Positions 1 through 6,473 of a DNA stretch of 10,915 bases are shown one piece after another. The DNA is from CAYNFR01 sp964616755 (lineage in GTDB: Bacteria > Bacteroidota > Bacteroidia > Chitinophagales > Saprospiraceae), in assembly GCA_964616755.1 (NCBI GenBank), contig CAZTSI010000083.1, forward strand, positions 1-10,915. The letters run 5' to 3'. The first letter of the stretch is position 1; the number at the start of each line of letters is the position of its first letter. Both the position numbers and the translations under genes were made by a program. The notes beneath the pieces are model-generated. The model was not told where the DNA came from. It did not search any database and worked only from the letters and a program-made list of their open reading frames with translations.

Positions 1-46
1 GTTCAGGGGTGGCCACTGAGCTGCCTCCATATTTTAATACCTTCAT
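1..46 (-). CDS. Aspartokinase N-terminus (partial, runs off left edge)
   Basis: Only the first 15 codons are inside the window; they read MKVLKYGGSSVATPE on the minus strand. This is the N-terminal signature of the aspartokinase family (amino-acid kinase fold), in which the K-[FY]-GG-[ST]-SV motif binds ATP; the enzyme phosphorylates aspartate in the first step of lysine, threonine and methionine synthesis. The SSVATPE wording is closest, from memory, to the bifunctional aspartokinase/homoserine dehydrogenase ThrA, but a monofunctional LysC cannot be excluded because the rest is missing. An in-frame ATG nine bases upstream (position 55) would add MSL; I chose 46 because family members begin at the MKVLKFGG motif. 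The gene is transcribed leftward, away from the intron-like segment. Confidence 0.8.
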   Translation of the reverse strand, partial: MKVLKYGGSSVATPE

Positions 47-65
47 CAATGACATAATTACAGCG

Positions 66-73
66 CAAAAGTA
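66..73 (-). promoter_or_regulatory. Candidate Bacteroidota -7 box for the aspartokinase gene
   Basis: On the minus strand this reads TACTTTTG, an exact match to the Bacteroidota sigma -7 consensus TAnnTTTG. It lies about 20 bases upstream of the aspartokinase ATG, so the transcript would have a leader of only about 10-20 nt. I could not find a good TTTG -33 element at the usual 19-21 base spacing, so this is a one-box prediction. The short leader would leave no room for a threonine attenuator. Confidence 0.35.
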
Positions 74-140
74 ATCAGCTTCTACCAATAAAGGGTACAT
101 CCAGAAACCGCCACTTGGATCGAAATCGAAATAAATTAAC

Positions 141-575
141 GTTAGACAAGGCGAGACGATGGCGATTAGTTATGCTAAGTAACTGAGGATCAGCGCAGGA
201 TAGCGTAACATTATGCGCTTAGCTGAAACGAAGTTTCGGCGGGTCGGACAAGAATGTGATTTGCGGATGTACCCTAAGGTCTATCTGAAACTTTAAACGG
301 ACTTTGGATCACCAGGTGACTCCAGCAGTGAAGTAAAGGCGCGACGAATGCAGGAACAACGATCTTCAACAATACAACTAGACCATCGTGATGGCTACAA
401 TTATGGCAACTGCCTGATAGACTCGTGTACTATTCATACCAGTATGGAAAGCGATTATGATGGAGAATAGATGGATCATGGGTACTCATTTCAATCTATC
501 TTACAGTACCCGTCTTGATGTTCACCAATGGATGTAGAGGGGGGCATAACTATCAGCATGAATTATACAGGAAGT
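141..575 (+). ncRNA. Structured RNA relic, probably 5' domains of a group II intron
   Basis: This stretch has no credible ORF but is dense in local stems: AGTTA/TAACT (about 160-176), GCGCA/TGCGC (about 194-219), a perfect 8-bp hairpin GCTGAAAC-GAA-GTTTCGGC (about 223-241), GGATCACC/GGTGACTCC (about 306-323), CCATC/GATGG (about 383-394), CATAC/GTATG (about 436-447) and GGGTACT/AGTACCC (about 480-511). The order and wording (a GCGAGACGATGGC start, then TGTACCCTAA, then TGTACTATTCATACCAG followed by TATGGAAAGCG) resemble domain I of chloroplast-like group II introns such as Ll.LtrB, which has GTTACCTAA and TGTACAATCTGTAG...CCTATGGGAACG at the matching places. The predicted 5' end would be GTTAG rather than the usual GTGYG. 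No intron-encoded reverse transcriptase and no domain V hairpin follow, so it would be a dead 5' fragment. The assignment is from memory; the folded nature is directly visible. Confidence 0.5.
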
Positions 576-589
576 TGAGTGTATTTTAT

Positions 590-889
590 TTATTCAGTCA
601 GTCGGTAATTTAAATCCATTCCCTCAGTAATAATCTTATTACTTCAACTTCATTTTTCGGAAATCAATTGATAAAATATTACATGTTTTCCAGAGTTGAA
701 GCCGAGTAAGTTCCTGTTTATTCGATCGTATTCATTTCCAATATCAGCATTTTCCGCTATTACTTTGCAAGTAAGTATAATTGTTGCATATTATTTGTCT
801 GCTTGATTTTCAGACCAAATTTTATAAGAATAATTCCAAATGTTACTAAGGTCTTCGTTGGCCTTTTGTCTGAAAGAAATTCTAACCAT
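590..889 (-). pseudogene. parE: ParE-family toxin, broken
   Basis: Reading the minus strand from ATG at 889 gives MVRISFRQKANEDLSNIW, typical of the ParE/RelE-superfamily toxin opening in Bacteroidota. Codon 33 is TAA (791-793), where the family has a Tyr (…QADK-stop-YATI). Beyond it, the same frame continues with the expected conserved middle (CKVIAENADIGNEYDRI, then LLGFNSGKHVIFYQLISEK). After SEK one extra base shifts the frame to EVEVIR and a missing base shortly after restores it, giving the final GMDLNYRLTE-stop. The whole span is exactly 300 bases, about the normal 95-100 residues. Intact members poison DNA gyrase or cleave mRNA depending on subgroup; this copy cannot make a full protein. 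Its start overlaps the parD stop by eight bases, the usual translational coupling of this module. Confidence 0.85.
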
Positions 890-1133
890 TCTTTCTTTTC
901 TTAGTGTTCAATTTTTGAAGGTTTTCTTCGAAATGAAAGTTTTCTACTTTGGGGCTATTCAAGCCTTCTTGAATGGTATATCTGAATACAATAGCTTTGC
1001 TTTCTTCGTTTTCCAAAAGGCGAAGTCCAGCTTTAATTATTTCACTAACGCTTTTATATCGTCCGGCAGAAATTTGGGTTTGGACAAATTGGTCGAAATA
1101 ATATCCGAGTTATACGGATGTGTTTTTACTCAT
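882..1133 (-). pseudogene. parD: ParD-family antitoxin, broken by an early stop
   Basis: The minus strand from ATG at 1133 reads MSKNTSV, then TAA (1110-1112), then LGYYFDQFVQTQISAGRYKS followed by VSEIIKAGLRLLENEESK, and ends KRKNG-stop at 882. This is the complete 83-residue layout of a type II ParD antitoxin: an N-terminal ribbon-helix-helix DNA-binding domain (residues 1-45) and a C-terminal toxin-wrapping tail (residues 50-83). Residue 8 is normally Ser, so a single TCA-to-TAA change would explain the stop. No start codon directly after the stop would restore the first beta strand, so the protein is probably lost. Its stop overlaps the parE start (ATGGTTAG). With both genes disabled, the module is a relic; loss of toxin must have preceded or accompanied loss of antitoxin. 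Confidence 0.87.
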
Positions 1134-1191
1134 TTTTTAATCTTTTCTAAAAAAATTGGTAAAATATCCATATTTCTCGCTTTGTAGAATT

Positions 1192-1240
1192 ACCTAACGG
1201 GAGGCTGTGCATCAAGCTCTATTGAAGCACTCTGTTAGCA
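1192..1240 (-). repeat. attC-like palindrome upstream of the parDE relic
   Basis: On the minus strand this starts with TGCTAAC and ends with GTTAGGT; the latter fits the integron attC right-box consensus GTTRRRY exactly, while the left box departs from RYYYAAC. Between them lies a stem, TTGA/TCAA plus GTGC/GCAC, with a single unpaired A on each side and a six-base loop (1207-1230). Toxin-antitoxin genes are common integron cassettes, and an attC of the preceding cassette would sit exactly here, about 60 bases before parD. At 49 bp it is shorter than usual attC sites and I found no matching partner after parE, so this may be only a palindrome near the promoter. Confidence 0.25.
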
Positions 1241-1428
1241 CACTAGACGCATCACACCCTATCATCTAAAAATACGCCTTTTTTTGCTTTCCTTGGGCGT
1301 GGTGAGGGCTGAAAGAATATAAGCAAAGAAAATGGCCTCTTTGCTTCGTTTTATTCTGTCAATTAAGGCCACGAAGCCTAGTCTGGACAGATGGTAGGCA
1401 GTACGTGCCAATGCACAAACGCGCGACG
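1241..1428. other. Intergenic stretch with an inverted repeat at 1321-1346
   Basis: No coding remnant was recognised on either strand. The only clear structure is AAGCAAAGA (1321-1329) and TCTTTGCTT (1338-1346), a perfect nine-base inverted repeat around an eight-base loop. It lies about 80 bases beyond the stop of the leftward sugar isomerase gene, so it could be part of that transcript's end, but no run of T follows on the minus strand and only a short CGTTTTATT follows on the plus strand. A terminator call is therefore weak. Confidence 0.3.
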
Positions 1429-2322
1429 TTACAAATATCCCCTAAGGTGCTTTTTAAAATAAGCAGCACTATCCGCAGCGCTTTTCATAGAGTTGACCGC
1501 GTAATTGCCACCTTGTTCCAAATAGTAAAATTCCAGTCCTGATTTCATAGGATCCGGAAGCAACTGCGGATAATTGATAGATCCGTTTCCTAGTTCGGTG
1601 TAATCTCTGGACCGTTTATCCATGTCCTTAATATGCCACATAACATATCTACCGGGTTGCCCCTCTATCAGATCTTTGGGGAGATAGCTTGATGAATGCA
1701 TTACCCAATACATATCCAACTGTAGTTTTACGAATGAGGGATCTGTTTCATTCAATATTATTTCAAATCCATTTTGGCCATTATGCTCTTCGAATTCAAA
1801 GCCATGATTATGATAGGCAAAGCCAAGCCCTGCCTTTTTTATTTGCTCCCCTATTGTGTTGAGCTTTTGAGCCAGCAGCTTAAATTTATCAATGGTTCTT
1901 TGCTCTGGTGCTAACCATGGCCATGTTATATACTTGCTATTTATCAGCTTTGCCCCTGTTATACATCTATCGACAAATTGCTTTAAATCGTCTTCTGATC
2001 GCTCTAAATAAGGAGAAAAACCATAATGACCACTTGTAACCGTTAGTGCCAAATCATCCAATATTTTTTTGAATTCAGAAGCTTTATAACCGTAATATTC
2101 TCCTTGTTCCTCGTCATATCCATAAATTTCGAAATCCTCATACCCCATTTCTTTAAGCGCCAGTAAGGTCGCAACTGGATTTTTGCCCATTTCATCGCGT
2201 ATCGAAAATAGCTGATACCCCATTTTATAACTAGGCTTTTCGAATTCAGAAATAAGTGACATGGGCACCACTGTAGCGCCTCCTATGACTCCTAAATCAT
2301 TTATAAATTTTCTTCTATCCAT
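1429..2322 (-). CDS. Tat-exported sugar phosphate isomerase/epimerase (xylose isomerase-like TIM barrel)
   Basis: The 297-residue product belongs to the AP endonuclease 2/xylose isomerase-like TIM-barrel family annotated as sugar phosphate isomerase/epimerase. The start carries a twin-arginine signal: DRRKF at residues 2-6, then a hydrophobic stretch (about 10-24), so the folded enzyme is probably exported to the periplasm by Tat; there is no lipobox Cys. The mature domain starts at MGYQLFSIRDEM (34-45). Likely metal and catalytic residues are Glu65 (FEIYGY), His99, His171/His173 (YHNHGFEFE), Asp203 (LQLDMYW), His230 (WHIKD) and Glu269 (YYLEQGG), a pattern typical of these metal-dependent isomerases. 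Length is normal for the family. The substrate cannot be read from sequence. It stands alone, with relics on both sides. Exported members are common in Bacteroidota sugar-catabolic loci. Confidence 0.88.
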   Translation of the reverse strand: MDRRKFINDLGVIGGATVVPMSLISEFEKPSYKMGYQLFSIRDEMGKNPVATLLALKEMGYEDFEIYGYDEEQGEYYGYKASEFKKILDDLALTVTSGHYGFSPYLERSEDDLKQFVDRCITGAKLINSKYITWPWLAPEQRTIDKFKLLAQKLNTIGEQIKKAGLGFAYHNHGFEFEEHNGQNGFEIILNETDPSFVKLQLDMYWVMHSSSYLPKDLIEGQPGRYVMWHIKDMDKRSRDYTELGNGSINYPQLLPDPMKSGLEFYYLEQGGNYAVNSMKSAADSAAYFKKHLRGYL

Positions 2323-2403
2323 CTTTTAAGTATATAATAAACGTAAGCATTCTATGTCCGCCCCTTTTTCGCAACAAGGTCCTAAGCTCAAATCAAGTAA
2401 CAA

Positions 2404-3159
2404 GTGAAACTTTTGTAAAGTAATGTTTTATTTCCTAAGGTGAAAGGTAATTGATTTTTTTCACTGCTCAATTATTGAGCTTTTTTCCGCTTTTTCAATT
2501 GCTTTATGATACACTTCTTCTTTGCTCGTCCCTTTAGGCTAAACTCTTCTTAGCTGACCCATTCTGTTCTCTACTGTACCCTTATTTTCTGATGTATAGG
2601 GTCTGGCAAAATAGGTAGCAACCCCTAGTACTTTGCCTATATGTCCGTATCGCGAAGTACTAAGCCATTGTTGAAGGTTAGTGTATATATTTTCATGCCT
2701 CTTGATCTTAGCTTGTTTGCTGGCCCCTTTTTCTATACCCTGCGTCTTTTGGGTTTCGGATTTTATGAGTTGTGTTTCCATTGCTCTTGGATCTATGAGG
2801 GGGCTATTGACCCAGGGCTCATAGTTTTTGCCCATCATTAGAGCAACTTCTATGTTGCCTTGTCAGGTCCTTTGGATACTATTTTTGGTCGCTGCTTTAT
2901 TGATACCCTATTCGGTATGTATCTTCTCAATTGTATATCATTGTGTTAGATCGAGTTGATTGTATCTTTTCATCGCAATCTAAAGGTCTCTCTTCTCGGC
3001 GTATTTTAATAGCCTTTTTGAAGCCCTTTTGCATTGCACTTATTACTTGATTCTAAAAACAATCATGACTCTTGATTTCTACAATACACAAGAAGAGATG
3101 AGAAACTGCACGTCATTTGGTCAAAATTGCGCATTGTGTATGAAAAGAGAAAGTTTCAC
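2404..3159 (-). mobile_element. Decayed IS30-family insertion sequence
   Basis: The transposase relic at 2461-2973 is flanked by a ten-base inverted repeat, GTGAAACTTT at 2404-2413 and AAAGTTTCAC at 3150-3159, which I take as candidate terminal repeats. The 756-bp span is shorter than the usual 1.0-1.2 kb, consistent with the internal deletion seen in the transposase. The right end lies only about 45 bp from the lnt stop codon, so the element landed in the intergenic space beyond lnt. The repeat is short and could be chance; I did not find a convincing target duplication. Confidence 0.45.
2461..2973 (-). pseudogene. IS30-family transposase, degenerate
   Basis: The minus strand from ATG at 2973 begins MKRYNQLDLTQ, stop, YTIEKIHTE, stop, GINKAA: the helix-turn-helix start of IS30-type transposases with two Arg/Gln-type codons turned into TGA and TAG. 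After another stop the N-terminal half is largely lost. The catalytic C-terminal part is recognisable: KIYTLTFNNG in the +1 frame (the family has TFDNG, so the second catalytic Asp has become Asn), then GKVLGVATYFARPYTSENKG and TVENRMGQLRR in the main frame with the third acidic residue of the DDE triad, a stop where FF is expected, then PKGTSKEEVYHKAIEKAEKS and the final stop at 2461. At 513 bases against about 950 for an intact gene, at least a third has been deleted. It cannot transpose by itself. Confidence 0.8.
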
Positions 3160-3203
3160 GCATGTCCATTTCTTTAAAATAGAAAAATTGACATTTTTTC
3201 TTG

Positions 3204-4772
3204 CTAAAAATAGGTTGCAGCAGACCAATATTTTTGCTTTGCCAATCCAAGTATTATTATAATTAAACATAGATAGTGGAATGCTTCAGGGTACTTGGTA
3301 AAAATAGTAATATCGTCATTAATCCCGACCTCTGCCACAGACATATCATTACTATGGAGCGTTGTAGTGTTATAGAATTTTCCCGAAGGATTGATAAAAG
3401 TTGATAGTCCACCATTAGTGCATCGTGCTACAGATTTCCTATTTTCGACAGCACGAATTTTACTTACATTAGCCATATATTGCTGATAACCACTGTGTCC
3501 ATACCAGCCTTCAGCGGCCATATGTACCATAAACTGTGCTCCAAGACGGACTTGTTTGTACCATGCAGATGGAAACCACTGTTCATAGCAGATGGAAACA
3601 CCAAGCTTATGTTGTGCCCCTGATTGTGTGTGTAGTATCAGCGGATCATAAGCAGTACCTTGAGCATACCTGAGGATTGGTGCGGTATTAAAAAAAGTTG
3701 AAAATTGCTTTTGATAAGGAATTATCTCAGTTCCTGGAACCAACTTCGTTTTATGATGCCATTGAGCCTGCGCTAATTGGTACTCTGATGGTGGTGAAAT
3801 CATGATCCCCGTGACATACTTGTCATAGAGATTAATACTATCTTGGATTCCTTTGCACCCTGTTATCAGACTTGCACCCCAATCACCACACGCTTCCGTT
3901 AGTATTTCAGCGATATTAGCCAGGTTCATCCAGTTTTGAGATCCAGTTTCTGGCCACACCACCAGATCAGTGTAAATCTCATCGTCCATTAGGTCAAAAG
4001 CCAGAGAGTCCGTTCTATGAAGCGTATGTTCTATGACAAATTCATCCGCCTCGGGATCCATAAGTATTTGTGGTGAAAAATTTGTCGGGATAATGGCTAT
4101 AAGGATATTACTATTGGATGGTTTGTTCCATTTATTGATAGACCATAAGCCATATAATAGTACGGGTAGTATAAGTATCAATAGGTTTCTCGTCAAGCTC
4201 TTCAAAAAGCTTAGCTTAAGCATCTTATACCCCGCAGATTTGGCGGTCAAGTAAATGACCACATTGAACATCACCACCCAAAAACTTATTAATCCCATTC
4301 CACCTAAATCGGCCATTTGAATAAGCCACAGATTATTGCCCTGACCATAAGGCAATAAGTGTGTAGCCATGGCGTGGGGAACGATGATAAAAATGCGTTC
4401 CCAGAGCGTCCAAAAAAAAGGAAGCAAAATCAGTGATCGCTCAAAAGCAATTTTTTTCTGTAAAAAATAAAGCAGTAAGAACGGTATTGAAATATGGAAT
4501 GTCTCAGAAACAATGGTAAAAATCGAGAGCCATTTGGCCGTTGGAAAATTCACTAACCATCCTGCAGATATGACTGACCAACTTAAAATAACTATGTACG
4601 AGATACCATAGAAAGATTTAAAATTCTCTCTATTTCTGGATAGATATTCGAACAAAGGAACAAAAGCGATCCATGCTAAAAATGACAAGTTTAACCCCCC
4701 ATAGCCCACCCACGACAAGGGGTAGGCTACAGCACTCAACAGCCAAATATTCTTTTGGATAATCTTTTTCAT
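3204..4772 (-). CDS. lnt: Apolipoprotein N-acyltransferase
   Basis: The 522-residue product is an inner-membrane Lnt, which adds the third acyl chain to the N-terminal Cys of lipoproteins after Lgt and LspA. Residues 1-215 form the multi-helix membrane domain (hydrophobic runs near 10-45, 55-75, 80-105, 113-133, 158-178 and 195-212). Residues about 220-480 are the periplasmic nitrilase domain with the catalytic triad Glu275 (VVWPETG), Lys341 (HHKTKLVPGTE) and Cys395 (SICYEQW); Glu349 matches the accessory Glu of E. coli Lnt. Spacings (66 and 54) are close to those of the E. coli triad (68 and 52). A last helix (about 498-511) returns to the membrane. The gene starts 28 bp after the upstream secreted-protein gene and is probably read from its promoter. 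All key residues are present, so it should be active. Confidence 0.93.
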   Translation of the reverse strand: MKKIIQKNIWLLSAVAYPLSWVGYGGLNLSFLAWIAFVPLFEYLSRNRENFKSFYGISYIVILSWSVISAGWLVNFPTAKWLSIFTIVSETFHISIPFLLLYFLQKKIAFERSLILLPFFWTLWERIFIIVPHAMATHLLPYGQGNNLWLIQMADLGGMGLISFWVVMFNVVIYLTAKSAGYKMLKLSFLKSLTRNLLILILPVLLYGLWSINKWNKPSNSNILIAIIPTNFSPQILMDPEADEFVIEHTLHRTDSLAFDLMDDEIYTDLVVWPETGSQNWMNLANIAEILTEACGDWGASLITGCKGIQDSINLYDKYVTGIMISPPSEYQLAQAQWHHKTKLVPGTEIIPYQKQFSTFFNTAPILRYAQGTAYDPLILHTQSGAQHKLGVSICYEQWFPSAWYKQVRLGAQFMVHMAAEGWYGHSGYQQYMANVSKIRAVENRKSVARCTNGGLSTFINPSGKFYNTTTLHSNDMSVAEVGINDDITIFTKYPEAFHYLCLIIIILGLAKQKYWSAATYF

Positions 4773-4800
4773 TCCCTTGATTGGGCGACTTACTTAGCCA

Positions 4801-5976
4801 TTAATCTTCATTGCATGGTGTATCAGATATTATTGCACTAAACTCTCCATTCGTAGAAAATCCCCTTTTTAAATGAATGCCCTGACTGGCCAGAAATTGG
4901 ATCGGTCCTGAGCTGAGTTGGGCAGCAGAATTTATCTCGTTCTGAGCTTTGTAGGTGGCTATTGGGAGATTTATGCCAAGATCCTGAGAAGTAGGGCATT
5001 GGATGATATTCTTATCATAAGAAAACTGAACAAATTCGGTAACTCCTTCAGTGGGCGCATTCTCCGCCAAATATCCTATGATCCAATGTCCTTCTCTTGT
5101 AAACCAGACAAAAGCGTCGTAGTAACCAGCTTCTGTTACCTCTCCATCTTTGTAAAATTCATACGTGTGCACCAAGTAGGCGATAACAGCCTCTACGGGT
5201 TCTTCGTTTATAGGCGTCAGAATACCATTGGCATCCATACTGAGATGCTTTGTCTCTACCAATGAATCAAGGTCATCCGTAAACCAATAAGAGGTGGTGG
5301 TTTCCTCTATATCCCAGCCAAACTCTATCGGTAGAAAGGCTTGTGTTTCAAATTGCTCTAAGAAAAATGGATTTCCATTGGATTCACCCGCTAATCCTCG
5401 TTCGGTGAGAATATTGTCATCAATATAATAATGAGAGTAGCTTGTGTCCCCAGAGGCGCTTTCCAAGGTTTTGTACACCAAATTGGCGTCCGGAAAATCG
5501 GCCTTAAATGGCGATTGGGACGAATCAATGCTTTCTACATGCCGACGGCTTACAAAATCTAGTGTAGGTATACTCCAATATTGGGTATCTTGATTAGCAT
5601 ATCCTACATCCATGATAATGGTATTAGTTGTATCGTATGCTGTTTCATAAAATATGCGTCTATTCCCAGGTGCAAAAAGAGTCAACAAGTCCTCTTTATC
5701 GATTTTAATATCGAGCAAAGGGTTGTTGTTGGATTTTGTATTTCGGCGATATTTTCCTTTGCCAAACGATTTCTTCGATTTTAGTATATACGTTCTATCT
5801 ATCACAGTCTCAAAATCTGTGTTAGAATTTTCACACAAACGGGTCCTGAGTATTCCAGGGATGATCCAGCCACGGTCTGGATGATCTGCTGGCCCATCAA
5901 AGCAACCTGGTATAGATCCATAACTCAAAGACCAGCTAAAGGACATCATAACAACTAATAGAATTTTCTTTTTCAT
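4801..5976 (-). CDS. Secreted protein of unknown family
   Basis: I do not recognise this 391-residue protein. It begins MKKKILLVVMMSFSWSLSYG, a standard Sec signal peptide with likely cleavage after Gly20; there is no lipobox, so it is not a lipoprotein despite its neighbour lnt. The mature chain has no membrane segment and is rich in Asp, Glu, Thr, Tyr and Trp, with an alternating pattern (for example TTTSYWFTDDLD near 226-237 and YDAFVWFTREGHWIIGYLAE near 286-305) suggesting a beta-rich periplasmic or surface domain. Four cysteines (25, 48, 327, 388) form an N-terminal and a C-terminal pair that could make disulfides. No T9SS tail is seen. A basic patch (about residues 66-80, KSKKSFGKGKYRR) follows the first 45 residues. 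It is 28 bp upstream of lnt, same strand, and about 100 bp downstream of the LuxR-type gene. Confidence 0.75.
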   Translation of the reverse strand: MKKKILLVVMMSFSWSLSYGSIPGCFDGPADHPDRGWIIPGILRTRLCENSNTDFETVIDRTYILKSKKSFGKGKYRRNTKSNNNPLLDIKIDKEDLLTLFAPGNRRIFYETAYDTTNTIIMDVGYANQDTQYWSIPTLDFVSRRHVESIDSSQSPFKADFPDANLVYKTLESASGDTSYSHYYIDDNILTERGLAGESNGNPFFLEQFETQAFLPIEFGWDIEETTTSYWFTDDLDSLVETKHLSMDANGILTPINEEPVEAVIAYLVHTYEFYKDGEVTEAGYYDAFVWFTREGHWIIGYLAENAPTEGVTEFVQFSYDKNIIQCPTSQDLGINLPIATYKAQNEINSAAQLSSGPIQFLASQGIHLKRGFSTNGEFSAIISDTPCNED

Positions 5977-6079
5977 CTGTTTATTTTTTGATTTTTACGT
6001 TAATGGATAATGCAATCCTTGATGAAGAATAATCACGGCGCTCGGCGCAATAACAACGCCAGAATATTTTTTTGCTTAT

Positions 6080-6319
6080 TCATTTGCTCGAACTCACAGG
6101 TAAGTAGTTCAACTCAAATGCGCGGCGTATCATGCCTGCTGTGTTTTTAGCACCTAGTTTGTCTAGCGCAGTTTTGCGATGGCTTATCACGGTATGAAAG
6201 CTGATATACAGCGTATCAGCAATTTCATGATTCGTGTATTCATGGGCTACAAGGTGCAAAACTTCTTGTTCGCGTCGAGATAAGGCTCTTGTATCATGTG
6301 CGGTATAGATACTGTTCAT
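6080..6319 (-). CDS. Stand-alone LuxR-type HTH regulator
   Basis: The 79-residue product is almost only a LuxR/GerE DNA-binding domain: LSRREQEVLHLVAHEYTNHE (residues 13-32), then IADTLYISFHTVISHRKTAL (33-52) and DKLGAKN. This is the four-helix fold with the recognition helix around TVISHRKTAL. There is no receiver, PAS or ligand-binding domain, and nothing upstream encodes one. I start at ATG 6319 because GGAGGA lies just in front; a longer GTG start at 6343 would add eight residues but would place that purine run inside the gene. The gene is divergent from the hybrid kinase, with about 150 bp between them, and precedes the secreted protein and lnt on the same strand. It might regulate either direction; partner and signal are unknown. 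Confidence 0.85.
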   Translation of the reverse strand: MNSIYTAHDTRALSRREQEVLHLVAHEYTNHEIADTLYISFHTVISHRKTALDKLGAKNTAGMIRRAFELNYLPVSSSK

Positions 6320-6322
6320 AAG

Positions 6323-6328
6323 TCCTCC
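6323..6328 (-). promoter_or_regulatory. Shine-Dalgarno-like site deciding the LuxR-type start
   Basis: The minus strand reads GGAGGACTTATG, with four bases between GGAGG and the ATG at 6319. Such a strong purine run is unusual in Bacteroidota, where most genes here have A-rich leaders instead. It supports the inner ATG over the GTG at 6343, although the spacing is a little short. Confidence 0.45.
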
Positions 6329-6473
6329 GTTTAAAAGATTCACAAAAACTCAACAAGACAAATATGGGAACGACGCGTATTTTGAGATATAAGGATACGG
6401 ACATAGAGTATAATTATTCAGACAATTTGGACTTTATGCCCATTTTTAGTACAGGAGGGGTTAATTTCAACCT

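Noticed and set aside
1..30. The first bases (GTTCAGGGGTGGCCACTGAG) looked like an IS21-family terminal repeat.
   Set aside because: On the minus strand the same bases encode MKVLKYGGSSVATPE, a clear aspartokinase N-terminus with a -7 box upstream, which explains them better.
590..1133. Stop-codon readthrough or a reassigned code as an explanation for the in-frame stops.
   Set aside because: Across the relics TAA, TAG and TGA all occur internally, together with frameshifts, while the intact genes nearby have none.
840..1187. A 115-codon plus-strand ORF that is rich in Phe and hydrophobic residues.
   Set aside because: It is the antisense of the parD pseudogene; its Phe content mirrors the Lys/Glu codons of ParD.
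6032..6060. GC-rich short repeat GCGC-TCG-GCGC between the LuxR-type gene and the secreted protein gene as a terminator.
   Set aside because: The stem is only four base pairs and no T run follows on the relevant strand.
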